Shown in pieces: positions 21,877 to 33,360 of a stretch of DNA of 64,000 bases. This DNA comes from Takakia lepidozioides (lineage: Eukaryota; Streptophyta; Takakiopsida; Takakiales; Takakiaceae). Numbering within the stretch: the stretch's first letter is position 1; every line of letters starts with the position of its first letter. Under the pieces are notes generated by a model, which was not told the origin of the DNA, did no database searches, and was given only the letters and a program-made list of their open reading frames with translations. Made by a program: the position numbers and the translations under genes. The DNA is taken from assembly GCA_030704615.1 (NCBI GenBank), contig CM060734.1, positions 22,818,001 through 22,882,000 of the forward strand, written 5' to 3'.

Positions 21877-23423
21877 AAAGTGGATTGAAAGTGGAATCGC
21901 CGTCATGAGTGGGCTTGGGCTGACAACAAGAGAGGATGTTGTAGCGCAGTGAAGGTGCGTTGGAATTTGCACAGAAGGAGCTACAGCCCTTTGGCAAACA
22001 AGATCGCTACCGGGAAAAACTACAAGTAACTTCCTACTATTACCCTTGCCATCATGCCTGGCAGTCCTCCCTTATATGCTCAGATTGTCAAAAATGTCTC
22101 CCTCCTCAGTTTATGATTGTCTTTCTGGCAATTGACTTACTAACCTCCGTCATCCGTTGCACACTTACACATCTCTCAGTGAGAGAGAGTTCATGTGGAG
22201 CAAGGTATGCGAGTTGGGCTATATCAGTGCGAAGCTCTTAGTCATCAAGATCTCCAGTTTGCACAGGAACAATGAAGCTGTGCTTCTGGCTATCAAGTTA
22301 ACCCCCTGTAATTTGCATGTTACATGCAATGACCTGAACATGATTGATATCTTAGCTGTTTGCATTCGATCCATTATTGGCATGTTTTGGTATGGTGGTT
22401 TTCATCTGAAGGATAATATATGGGGCTTTCATGCAGGATTGCATGGCACTGCTAGCATATGAGCAGCCGGAGAATTCTCCAATGTTTTTTTTGCTCAACA
22501 TGGATCACCGCCAGAGTGTGGCAGATGCCTTGAACTGTGCTGTCCTAGGTATATTCTGCAAGCAAATGGTTGTTGGGTGGGTATGGGAAGTGAGTTGTTG
22601 GAACAACGATCAATACTCTTAGCCAAAATGAGAGAAGACCAGAAACGTTTTTCTAGTCACTTTGGAGAGTTGTTTTGTAGTATGTTTGGGCTCCTCCAAG
22701 TGCTTTGGCAGTTCCTCATTTTGCTAAAGCAGCATTGTAGCATGTTTATGGAGTGCCATTGGACACTCACTGGTTGGTTTTAACATCACAGTCCAATGTT
22801 GTCAAGGTTATCAAGTTGTTCCTATCTGGCAGTGTTATTAATAAGCATCGCTGGCTGCTATGGGACTACCATCCCATTTACCTTGCCTTGATATGACAAA
22901 TGCAACTACAGAGCATGCAAACCTACCCAGCTACACGTCAATGGAGAGATTGTTGCAACATACAACGGTTGTCAGGCAGCGCCTTCACCAAGAACTTGGC
23001 AAAGTAAGAGACATTTCACATTCCATTGCATTTCACATTTATTGAATGTTTGGACTTTCAACTGTGGATGCCGGCTCCATCAATTTGTCCCTCTGCAGAA
23101 GCTTAGTTCTCAGAGACAGGATCCACTGGGGAAGCTAGACTTCACTCCTGGATAATTGCTTGTGTAGTGTATACCAGCACTAATCCTTTGCACATAACTT
23201 CTTACTCATGTTAATGCATTTATATACTAATCCAGATCCATGGTTGGGAGCTGATTAAGTAGGTGGGGAGTTTTAGCAATTAGTCAACTGCTATGCGTGA
23301 TGATGTTGATGGTCTCATACTTCGACTGATTTATCCGGTTATATTTCCTTACCTTTCTCTCCTCTTTCTCTATTTTAGGATGGGCCTCCAATCTTCACTC
23401 TGAAGGCGTTTTTGAAAAGCTAG
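20884..23423 (+). CDS. LisH-CTLH (RanBPM/GID8-like) protein, six exons
   Basis: Exons are 20884-21037, 21348-21495, 21950-22025, 22437-22548, 22912-23003 and 23379-23423. All boundaries are GT-AG and all phases agree, giving 627 nt, 208 residues. LisH spans about residues 8-36 (IVLSYLVHNCFKETADTF). CTLH follows (HVLEGNVLEAIELTNQLA, then VHFDLLTLHFVELVRAK). The rest is the CRA region, including EFAQKELQPFGK, MALLAYEQPENSPMFFLL, NLPSYTSMERLLQ and a short tail GPPIFTLKAFLKS. Plants have compact proteins of this architecture and about this length. LisH-CTLH proteins scaffold CTLH/GID-type ubiquitin ligase or related complexes and dimerise through LisH. The start at 20884 is the only in-frame ATG before LisH; a GTG-only frame extends to 20854. 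Introns are 300-455 nt. The gene appears intact. Confidence 0.9.
21842..21871. repeat. TA dinucleotide microsatellite
   Basis: Uninterrupted (TA)n of about 30 bases in intron 2 of the LisH-CTLH gene. A shorter (TA)n lies at about 28264-28282. Confidence 0.9.
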
Positions 23424-25038
23424 GCGGGTGCCTGGTCGGCTTCTCGATATGGGCAGAGTGTTACCAAGTGATTGAAGGCTCATGGAGGAGCACAGAACAT
23501 ATTGAAGGGGCCAAAAGTCGCAGGATTATCAATGATTGGGTATGTCTAGCCTTACAGCATATTTATAAGGCATTGTTTGGGTTTGAATATAGATGTATTC
23601 TATTGTGTTTTCTAGGCCAAGGGTTGGCACCTGTTAGTCGCAATTGTTGCCTCCCTCTGGTGGCTTGGTAAGATAGAGCTTGAATAGCAGTTCCATAGCA
23701 CCACTGTGACTCAACCTTTAAATGACATACATGCAGTGAATGTCGTTTACAAACCAGAGAGGAGTTTCGGAGTTTCAAAGAGGGAAATGACATGATCCAT
23801 CAGTTCGATGGCCTATTTCTCTAATTTCTTTGCGTAAAGACTTGGCTGTCAATGTACGCAGTTCTGTTTATAAAGACATGGGAATGCCATCTCTTCCTGC
23901 TGGGGTGATGGCCCTGATGTGTACATGCTTGCATGGAGTAAGCACATTTGAATTGAGGAAGATTTGAATTCTGATCAGCGCGCTTTGCTTGAAGTCCTGT
24001 GTGTACTAGGTCTTTTTTTGGCGAACATTACTGCTCTTGGCATTGAGGTTGTGCACGACTAAGCACATATAGTCGTAATTCATGCAGAGATTGCCAACAT
24101 GCTGTTCTGAAATTTGAGACACTGAACGCCATGAGAAGCACTATTATTTCAATGCCTCTGTGCGAGTGACCAGTAAAGAATGAAGTTGGGGACAAGCGGA
24201 AGTGGTGGTTGGACTAGCTCCAACCAACGTTCTTCTACTTGTGCATGCCCATGGCTTACGCAGCGGGCACACATGTGAGCCTGCTTAAAAGGGGGTGCAA
24301 ACTCTACCATTCTGCGGATCCCCCATCCCCACATTTCATGTATCTGACCTACTGAGTTCAAACTAGATTGGCATAGCCATGCCATCGGTGTACTGCTCTT
24401 CCTCTATTATACAACTCGTCAGTAATTAATGGCTCCCCTCTTGATCTAATGTGAAACATACCAATAAGTTAGCATCTGCTCCCAACTTTCATGAGCCTAA
24501 ATCTGTGGGGGTTGCAACGTCCCTGCTTCAAGTGGATGCAAGTAAGAGCTCAATCTCCTTTGCCATGTTCACCTCCTTACATGCTGGTATGTCTGTAACG
24601 AGAACACACACCTGCTTGGGCAACTCACACCATGGAAGAGATGGCCTGTGTTCCTGTGCATGAATGCCCATGGGGAGGTGGGCACGATTCGCCTAGCCCT
24701 CTGAGGTGGAGATTCTTGGCACATTACATTCTTGAATTTTGCAATGGAGCCAACTCAACTTCCTATGCCAGAAACAACGCCAATTCACGGATGAACGAGG
24801 AACGTTGGACGTGGTAGACAGAATCTGCCCTTCTAGAATATACACAAGCCTCGCTCAAAGGGAGGCGCTGCGCGCAGGCCCGCACACGCAGGCTCCACTG
24901 CAGATTGGGCATGCAAGAGATTGTAGATTGGAGACAGTGGAGGACTAGACGTGGTGCGAGGGTGTAGGTAGCTGCATTCACTCTCACTTACAGATTGTTT
25001 TGCATTCCGGAGGAACAATTATACAGCGGCGCAGTCCA
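23424..25038. other. Intergenic between the LisH-CTLH and GrpE genes
   Basis: No convincing exon. The two flanking genes are on the same strand, so this stretch holds the 3' end of one and the promoter of the other, but no TATA box, poly(A) signal or repeat could be assigned reliably. Confidence 0.4.
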
Positions 25039-27496
25039 ATGGCAGCAGTTGTAGGGACAGCCGCCGTGGCGGGTATGTTGGTGCGGATGCCTCAGGACGC
25101 CCTCGCATTCTCATGGTCCAAGACTCGCCTCCCTTTTCACGCACAGAGTTTGAGGGCGAGAGGAAGGTGCCATGCCCAGACTATAAGGCAACCGCGATCC
25201 CTCTTCGTGGCCACAAGGGCTGCACAAGCTGAGGCAAAGGTGGGTCTGGGTTTGTTTTTCATTTTCAGTGTGTTACTCAATTTAGTTCTTCCACACTGCC
25301 TCATGTAGACCCTTTCTCAAGGGCCGTGGTACGATGAGTTTGAGTTGCATTGAGCCTTATTTAAAAGGTAACCTTGTCGTCCGCCAGTTCCTTTACCATC
25401 ATCTTCATTTTTTTATCATATTAAGAATTCTCATGGTGCAGCAGTGATATGCTTGCATGTAACGGAAGCCTGAGCCTGAGCCTCGGCTATTTCCCCGGGG
25501 AGGATTGGCCGATTGGCTATCATACAGACTCTGCCGCACCATGCGAATTCTTAACATGAAAAAAAAAAAACATGAGGTAATGGAACTGGCGTTAGCTTTC
25601 AAATAAGTCTCGATACAACTCTTAGTCATCATAGCACGCCCCCTCACTCAACAGCCCCTTTGCTACGTCCACAATCTGGCATCCTACCAGCATTTCGACT
25701 TTCACCTTCAAGCTTTGAAGGAGCCTCCGCGCTTTGTTTTTCTTCCCCTGTCACCGACTCTGCTTGACCTTGCGTCATGGCAACTGGCTTATTTGATCAA
25801 AGGCTAATCGATACCATCCTCTATCCAAACGTTCTCTTGTGTACTCTGCTTACGTCTGTAGTCTGGCAATCTCTGTGAAAACCACCAGGGGTGCAGTAGT
25901 TTTAATCACAGCCTTCTAAGACCAAGCCCTACCTTTCAACCTCCAGGGCTTGACTGTCATGTCTTTCTTAGGATGGTCTTATAAGGTAGAAGCAGTTTCT
26001 ACAATTGAACAAAAAGTGTAACTCTTTCACATCCTATATGAAGAAAGCCACACCTTGTCAAGCCCGGTGTCCCAGCATTGTCAAGGATCTTTGAAGACTC
26101 CCTCCTGCACTGGTGTATGTGGCATGCCTAACCTAGAAACAATATTCCTTTTCTAGATTCCCATCATCTCAGTCTTGTTCAGGAGTACTAGTGTAGCCTT
26201 TGAAATCATTCCTGCAAGTTACTCTGGGCCTTGTCTGAAGCAACATCATGACATAAAATACATATCAGCCCACGAATGAAGATGCTAAAGGAGCTTCTAC
26301 TGGACTTCAAACCAGCTCATTGTAAGCCATACTCAGCAAAAGACCAGACTCCTTGCTTGGGTGACAAAGGTGCAATGGGCACAGACCTCTGCTTGGTTAC
26401 CGAGCATCCCACAGAGCTATGGCCGCAAACTAGTCATACAAACAAAAACATATCTCTCCCCCTCTCTCTTGTTATCCCTCTCATCTAGCTCTCCTGTTGT
26501 ATTTTATTTCATTCTTTTGTTATGTCTATCTTCCTCTTTGTTTGTCCTAGAGCTTGATATAGAGTGCAATGGCTGATCATGGCAGCAAGCTGCGGAGGAG
26601 GAGAAGGAAGAGGAGGAAAAGGAAGAGGAGGATGAGAGCGAGAGCGAGAGCAATGGCATCACAGATGAAGCGCCACCCTCAGTCACTCAGTCTCTACTAG
26701 AGAGCTTTAGGGAAGCCCTGGCTGCTAGTGATGAGCCAGTCTTGGCGGACATACAGTCTCAATTGCAAGCCATTGAAGAGGAGAGGGAAGTCCTGTCCCA
26801 ACAAGTGGCTAGCCTTATGGATGAGGTCTCTGCAGGAAAGGATCGCGTTCTACGTCTCAATGCAGATTTTGAAAATTACAGAAAGCGGTCAGAACGGGAG
26901 CGGCTTCAAGTTAAAAGTAATGTGAGAGGAGAGGTGATCGAGAGCCTTTTGCCCATGGTGGACAACTTTGAAAGAGCGAAGGCATCCATCAAAACAGAGA
27001 CAGACGCCGAGCAGAAAATTGACAACAGCTACCAGGGCATTTACAAGCAGTTTGTGGAGATAATGAAGGGACTGGGTGTTGTGGCTGTTGATACAGTTGG
27101 CAAGGAGTTTGATCCTATGGTAGGGGATCGTCTACATTCAAGTTTGTTGTCTTTCTTGACAAGTTTTTGGGAGCACGTGGTGCACTCTATGTTGCGCTTT
27201 CAGAAGTAGTGGCTGCCAATATTAGCAAAAAATATATGCCACTGTTATGCCAGGAGCAAAATCTGGAAGACTGAGAGTTTGTGGTGGGAATGGTATAGGT
27301 ACACGAGGCAATCATGCGGGAGGAGTCTTCGGAGTATGACGAGGGGGTGGTAATACAAGAGTTTAGGAGAGGGTTTTCAATAGGTGACAAATTGCTACGG
27401 CCGGCTATGGTGAAGGTCTCTGCAGGGCCACCTGCTAAGTCGCCAGATGTGCCAGAGTCTGAGGAACCATTGGAGGATCCACTCAGTTCAGAATAG
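25039..27496 (+). CDS. CGE: Chloroplast-type GrpE nucleotide exchange factor, three exons
   Basis: Exons are 25039-25239, 26586-27119 and 27299-27496, all phase 0 with GT-AG ends, giving 310 residues. Exon 1 is a transit-like leader rich in Ala, Arg and Ser and poor in acidic residues. Residues about 68-95 form a Glu/Lys-rich acidic stretch. A SLLESFREALAASDEP segment and a long coiled coil follow (SQLQAIEEEREVLSQQVASL). The GrpE core is then clear: VLRLNADFENYRKRSERER, EVIESLLPMVDNFERAK, YKQFVEIMKGLGV, then in exon 3 HEAIMREESSEYDEGVV and RRGFSIGDKLLRPAMVKV. GrpE releases ADP from stromal Hsp70. The SFREALAASDEP block and the acidic N-terminus are features I associate with plastid CGE proteins rather than the mitochondrial form. 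A stronger-looking acceptor (CCTAG at 26550) would put a stop in frame, so 26586 is chosen. Confidence 0.93.
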
Positions 27497-27499
27497 AGG

Positions 27500-28330
27500 G
27501 TTTTTTACGGCTTTCTTGATGAATAATTAAGAGTGTTCTGATCCTTGGATCTCTTGGGCAATATAAGTAGATTGTGGTGCTTTGATTGGTTGTCAATTCA
27601 GCACAATAGGGTGTCTGTGCGTAGGCTGCTGCGCATGTAGCCTGGGTTATGGATGGGCTGCTGTCACTGGATTCCAGTTATTGGAAGGGCAACAGGTGAC
27701 CGAGTTAAGCCCAATCTAACAACTAATGAATGAGGCCTGAAACAGTTTTCCTTTTTCCTCATCCAGATTTGTCCGTAGGTGGGACTGTGCAGATGGTAAT
27801 GGAATAGTGTGCTTGGGTAGTGTTTGGGCTGGATTAGTTGTCACCGAGCAAGGTGACAACTATGGAAGTGATTTGTTAAGGGCAAAACCAAAAGCCTATC
27901 ACAGTATGAAGCTCGTCTGCCTCAAACAGTTGCTTGCTCCAAACTGCGGAAGCTTGGGTCATTACGAATCATAAATGAACTTATGGATAGTTGAGCTCTT
28001 GATTTTGAGAAATCAGGTGCCAGATACAAGGGTGAGGAACCCGGCTGTCCAGAAGATGTCATGGAGTAGTGGTTCCATGCCAGAAACAATTTCAAACAAG
28101 TCAAAAGCATCAGAAACCTGCAATCAAGATATTGACAACAGGCAATGGAGGCAAACTTGCTGAAAACTCAAATACATGTAGAGTCTACAGGTCATCCTTA
28201 TTACTAGTCTCGATGTACTGGGGAAGAGGCTCTTGTTTACGCCAGCTTCGGTTGGCATCATATGTGTATATATATATATATATGTCGTAACAAACAAAGT
28301 CATACCACTTTCAAATCATACAAAAGAGGT
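27500..28330. other. 3' flank of GrpE gene and intergenic
   Basis: No gene supported. Contains the 3' UTR region of the GrpE gene and a TA microsatellite at about 28264-28282 immediately before the LTR that begins at 28334. Confidence 0.4.
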
Positions 28331-28333
28331 ATA

Positions 28334-28885
28334 TGTAGAGCAGTTTCATTCGGGCCTGTCCATTCTAGAGTGGGCCAGGAATTACTGTGGCCCAGGAATT
28401 AGAGTGGGGGGCGCAGGTAGTAAGGCCACGTGTACGTCTAGGAATAAAAGCAGGGAGAGGGGTGTGGGTAGGGGTAATTTAGCTTCTGACGTGTCAAGCA
28501 AAGCCATAAAAAACGGGGGTTATATTAGTCACTAGTTGACTTTCTACTTTCTAGATAGTTCTAACTATTATGTGGGTTTGAAGCAACTCACTAGTGGTTT
28601 CAAATTTGTATCTTCAACATAGTGGTTTCAGAGCCAGAGAGTAGTTCTTTTCTATCTTGAGGCTGGGCCAAGCACCTCACTAGTCGTTGTGGTTGTGGCT
28701 GCTGCAGGAGTACAGGGAGCGGTGGCAGGATGCAGGGAAGGTTGGGGCTTGGTGAGGGGCTTGGTGCAAGTGCAGGGTGGCCCAGTGGGATCGTCTTGAA
28801 GGTGGAGTGCTTGGCGTTGGCGAAGTCGGGCTAGGGGGACCGGCATCTTCGTCCTTCTCAACATGACTTCAAGGTTCAATGGCAA
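28334..28885 (+). mobile_element. Copia/TRIM-like LTR, primer-binding site and leader (second copy)
   Basis: The LTR-like block starts TGTAGAGCAG at 28334 and ends near TTCAACA at 28618. The primer-binding site TGGTTTCAGAGCC is at 28623-28635, close to the plant initiator-tRNA-Met site. The leader (to about 28885) shares GCTGCTGCAGGAGTACAG and GGTTGGGGCTTGGT with the reverse-strand copy at 2925-3128. It ends at ATGACTTCAAGGTTCAATGG, a possible start of gag, which is stopped after 12 codons. The LTR here is about 285 bp; the copy at 3129-3533 is about 405 bp because of extra sequence in its 3' half. Confidence 0.65.
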
Positions 28886-28972
28886 TGTAGTTCAGTTCTG
28901 ATTTCTGCATCTTTGCCCTTACGCACTTTTTGAACTTTTTAATGTTAGACTATCCAATAATTAAAAGAAACC

Positions 28973-29482
28973 TCAATATATGTAGCAAGAAATGGAACCT
29001 AAACTTCGAGCCAAAAAATGGAAGTTCGGAAACCCCTCTCTATTGCATGATGTAGAGATGTAGAGACAGCTTGACCCTACCTCCTCCTCTTCCATATGTT
29101 TAGCAGGCAATCTGTAAGGCACTGCTTGGCATTCATCCAGAAACTTCTGGCAGTTGCCAAGTGTGGGCACATGCAGTCGCCACATGTATTTTTGTGCAGA
29201 ATATACCTCAATCATTCATTTTATTTTTCGAAAGATTTGGGATAACATATTTTGGGCTCTTCGTGAAGGCAGATCAATCACCCTTGCGTTGCCCAAAATG
29301 TTCATTTGAAAAATGCTGAAAATCAATCGGACCATTTCGGGAAGGTAATACCCTGATGTCCAGGAAATTACCAGTGTCATTCTGAAGTTGTAGTCATTGA
29401 GAGGGTTGTTAGGATGTAGGACTGATGTGAGAGACATTGCGTGGGAAACAATGCGGATTGAAAGAACGAAATTTCTCCCCAC
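28973..29482 (-). CDS. Possible exons of an unrecognised reverse-strand gene
   Basis: The frame from 29215 reads VYSAQKYMWRLHVPTLGNCQ, then KFLDECQAVPYRLPAKHMEE, and meets a donor-like GAGGAGGAG|GTAGGG. This has the look of a real exon. An adjacent frame (29482-29216) is less protein-like. I recognise no family and could not find matching exons on either side. It may be upstream or downstream of the same locus as 29915-30723, which is on the same strand. Confidence 0.3.
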
Positions 29483-29914
29483 CGAATTTGATGGTGATAT
29501 TCTTTCCGAACTACCGCCTCTAAACAGTCCTCATCACACAACGCACAACATCAGAACTAGAATTTATGAGGCCTAGACTCCCGCGTAGTGTAATGCTTGA
29601 ACAAACATATGAAAGTCGGAGCAGAAGTCTCGCCAGTGGCTCTAGAGGTGCACTTGATAAATGAGGTTGCCCTAATAGCGGAACATCTCGTTTTTTATCC
29701 TTGGGGAGTCCGTTCAATGTGCCACAATGCGTTACCACAGTCAGACTCTTCGATCGGCAGCATCTTCTCTCCTTCTCCCCGCACTGTAGCAGTTGGAGAT
29801 GTTGTAGTGAATTCTACAGCAGAACATGCACCCATAGAGGGAGTGGCAGAAACGAAAGTGGGAGGCACGGGCACATGAGGTGTGGAGAAGTTATCTCTAT
29901 CATGCCGATGCGAG

Positions 29915-30723
29915 TCACCATCGGATTCCCGGAGGCGTGTCGAGTTTGCGCTTGCATGAACCAAATCTCTCCTCATCTTCCAGATGTGCAAGCCTGGACT
30001 GCAAAGGTGTTCATGTTGTGTAGTCGTTAACAGCCATGGCCATTTTTGCAGGATCTTTAGATCTATTTGCATCCCTAAGTAGCAACTCTGCCCTGTTTGG
30101 CCTTTTACCAGCATCCCGTCCCCTCAGGAAGTCTCGGTACCTTGTTTGTTGTGAAAGCGCGCGGACCATGTCACCAGCAGTTGCAACATAAAGGTCCCGT
30201 CCGGTCTTACCGGATTGCTTCATCCACACACTGTGCACAGTCTCAGACAGATTGCAGGAGGGCATATCCGCAATGTCCTCCAATGACATATTCTGCATGA
30301 AATGAAACATAAACATGAATATGTGAAGCAGCAGTAGAACCGGCCAGGTCGATGGCAAGTTGGAGTCACGGAAGGATCCCCTTATGACAATGAACAAAGA
30401 AGAATCATGATAGTATGCAAGAAACTTACTGCTGTCATGAAAGCCCCCCGTTGTCTGTATCTGAACTGCCAGAAGCCCAACCAGTCTTCAAGCTCTTTGA
30501 TTCCATCCAGACTTGTTGCGTCAGAGGAGTACCACCATGCTCGGATTGTCTGGTACATGGAGTTTGTTTGCTCGGTTGAGGCATCTTTATACAATTGGCA
30601 TAGTCTCAGATGCTCCTCCCGCAACTCTAATTTTATGGAACTCTTTGTGTGTTTTTGAAAGGACTGGCGTTGGATGAAATTATCTATCGATTTTTCATCC
30701 GTGTCATCCTCTGAGGATGACAT
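29915..30723 (-). CDS. Three-exon gene of unknown function
   Basis: Exons on the reverse strand are 30723-30430, 30292-30032 and 29998-29915. Each is an exact multiple of three (294, 261, 84 nt), donors are GTAAGT and GTTAAC, and both acceptors end CAG. The 212-residue product starts MSSSEDDTDEKS and has RAWWYSSDATSLDGIKELED with WLGFWQFRYRQRGAFMTA. It continues SLEDIADMPSCNLSETVH, then a segment with KTGRDLYVATAGDMVRAL, and a charged tail SRLAHLEDEERFGSCKRK. I recognise no domain. Members of plant transposon-associated families can look like this, so a domesticated or truncated transposon protein is possible. The clean splice phases argue for a once-functional gene. Confidence 0.55.
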
Positions 30724-32370
30724 CCATTTATGGATGAAATAAATAAATAATAGGATGGCTCCATTAGGATCCTGACCTTATACCAAAAATCCGGGTAATG
30801 TAAATAACCGAAATTAACCAAATTCCAAGAAGGTTAATTAGGGGTTAGGTAACATACCACTGGTCTCAAACTATCAAGTTTTAAGAGAACCAGCCAGATC
30901 CATGGAGGGAGGGAGAGAGATGGAACCCACCAACCATCCCCTGGTATGGCAGCTCCTTATGGAGTGAGTGTGGTATGCACTCACCCCGTAAGGGAGTGCA
31001 TACCAGACCCCATCACATAAATGACCTCCCTCTTCTTTGTAGCTTTTACTTCTGGTTACAAAGGAACCATAGAAATAAACATGCCTACAATCTCAACTCT
31101 CCAAGGTCAACAAACAAAACAAGCCGTGACCAGCAAAGGTACATCAACACTTCCATCAGAATGTAGAGTTTTACCTTTTAGCTACACATAAGCTCTGATA
31201 ATGGAAAGATGAGGCCAATGAAGGGACCTTAACTCCGAAATTCATGAAGCAACAAACAGGAAAGAAACTTTTATCAACCCTTTAGTGTTTACCTAGCCCA
31301 TATTTTTGGGTACCACATGTGTACAAAACCAATGGGGGTAGGTTTAGGCAATGAATTTTTCTGCCATTGGCATGTTCCAAGTTGGCAAGTTGTGACACAA
31401 ATGAAGGTACATCAACACATACATCAAAATGTAGAGTTTTACCTTTTAGTTTATATATGAGCTCTGGTGACCGGAAGAAGAGGCCAATGAAAGAACCCTC
31501 AATTCCCAAGGTCATAAAGTAACAATCAGGAAAGAATCTTATATCAGACTTTTAGTGTTTGCCCACCCCTTGTTTTGGGTAAACATGTGTACAAAACCAA
31601 AGGGGGCAGGTATTGGGACTTAGGTAATGAAGTCTGGCAGGGGTTTACCACCTGGTATTCAGACAAAACATCTACCAGCAGCATATCAGAATTGGGTATT
31701 TTTTATGGTGCTATAAAGAGCAAAGCCATAACGAGGAGAAACATATAAACATTTGAGCCAAAGAAAAGGAACTCATTCGTATCATAAGGTATCTAAATCT
31801 GACATAAGGCATCGGCTACAGGGGACCGGCAAACAAGAGTAATGTGCACTGACCGGATCATGTATAAGGTGTACACGTCTACTCCAGCAGGCTGTCTTAC
31901 CAAGGCCTAGCTCAAAATTTCAGCATTCATAAGCCCTATAGATGTTCTATGCTTATCTCAGGTACCTTCAAGGATGCCTTACTCTCCATGCCCAATTAGC
32001 CAACATATTTTTGCTGGAGAAGATCTTACCTTATGAAGGACTTGCTTGCTCCACACCATGGTCATGGTGGGAGAGGAGGCTGATATCTCATGGCTTTGGC
32101 CTTCCCATTGCCTTGGGTTCATCACTTCAATTAGGAATATATTTGATAACCTTTTGTCATGCCCAGACCAAGGTGTTAGTAAATCAAACATAAAACTGAA
32201 AACAGAAGGGAGATTGGTTGATAATGTGTACAAGAACCACCAAGTACACTGGTCTAAATCAGAGAGGGAAGATACTTATGTCTTGTCGAGACATGGACAA
32301 AGACCTGACGAGGTCATTGTAAAATTAACGACAAATCAGCCTCATAACAAGGCATTATCAACCATTCTTC
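30724..32370. other. Intergenic, with one diverged tandem repeat
   Basis: No gene is supported. The only structure seen is the diverged duplication at 31139-31650 described separately. Confidence 0.4.
31139..31650. repeat. Diverged tandem duplication, period about 267 bp
   Basis: GTACATCAACACWTMCATCA...AATGTAGAGTTTTACCTTTT begins at about 31139 and again at about 31406. Both copies continue with GAGGCCAATGAA, CAGGAAAGAA, TTTTAGTGTTT and CATGTGTACAAAACCAA in the same order. Divergence is substantial, so the duplication is old. Confidence 0.75.
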
Positions 32371-32375
32371 ATTCA

Positions 32376-33360
32376 TGTTAGAGGACTGTCTGGGACTTAG
32401 ACACTTATATGGGATTTGTAGGGTACCCTTAATTTTTGCACAGACTGAGACCAACAGGAACCTTAGGGGTGACAGCAGCACACTTTAGAGGGGGGTTACA
32501 CAGCTGTCACATCCAACACAGCCCGTCACAGCTTCGCACAGCCCGACACAGCCCGACACAGCAACACAGCCAGTCACAGCCTGACACAGCCCGACACAGC
32601 CCAACACAGTCGCACAGCCAGTCACAGCCCAACACAGTCGCACAGCCAGTCACAGCCCGTCACAGTTTCACACAGCCAGTCACAGCTTGACACAGCTGTC
32701 ACGACCATAGGGAACGGATAGCAGGACAGGGAACGACTGAGGGGAACAACATCTACGAATGGAACATGTAGTTCAAGGGTGACGGTTAGTGAGGGAAACG
32801 ATTAGAACAACGGGTAGGAAAATAAAGCGAGGAGCGAGGACAGGAGGGGGATCACTTCTGGACATGACTTGGCCAGGGGACTTCGGACAGCACGGGGGGG
32901 AAATGAGGCAGAGAGCGTATCTCTGAGCGGAAAGAGGGAGAGCACGGAGTAGGAGAAGTGACGATCTGTTGTTACTTGATGAATGCAAGCTATAGAATTG
33001 TAATGTAGAGTAGATTAGAGACACCATGGCTTCAGCCTGATACTTGATAGATATTAATCTGATACACACTTCATACTCACACTGTGTAGAGAGATCTGAG
33101 TGAAGCTGTGGAATGAATGGATGAGTTGATGGAATCCGATAGATTGATGAAGCAAACTGATACTTAATTATCAATAGTAAGGTAGCTAGCTAACATGAAT
33201 GCGGAAAGGAAAACAAATAGGAAACACCCCCATGATACACTAGCTGTAGGTCATGACTGATTGTTCTGAGCGGGCTGAGTACTTAGAGATTTCCAACTCT
33301 TCTATCTTGGAGTTTCCGCCTCGGATAGCGAAGGGATGGGTGAGTAAAAGCCGCGCGACA
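32376..33360 (+). repeat. 5' LTR
   Basis: 985 bp, TG...CA ends, nearly identical to 44743-45734. Contains a GACACAGCC-type minisatellite at about 32499-32700. An ATG at 33253 opens a frame that runs out of the LTR through the primer-binding site. Confidence 0.97.

Noticed and set aside
32436-32690. 84-codon frame in the LTR (repeated at 44803)
   Set aside because: It is a translation of the CACAGCC minisatellite of the LTR, present in both LTRs, with no gene-like features.
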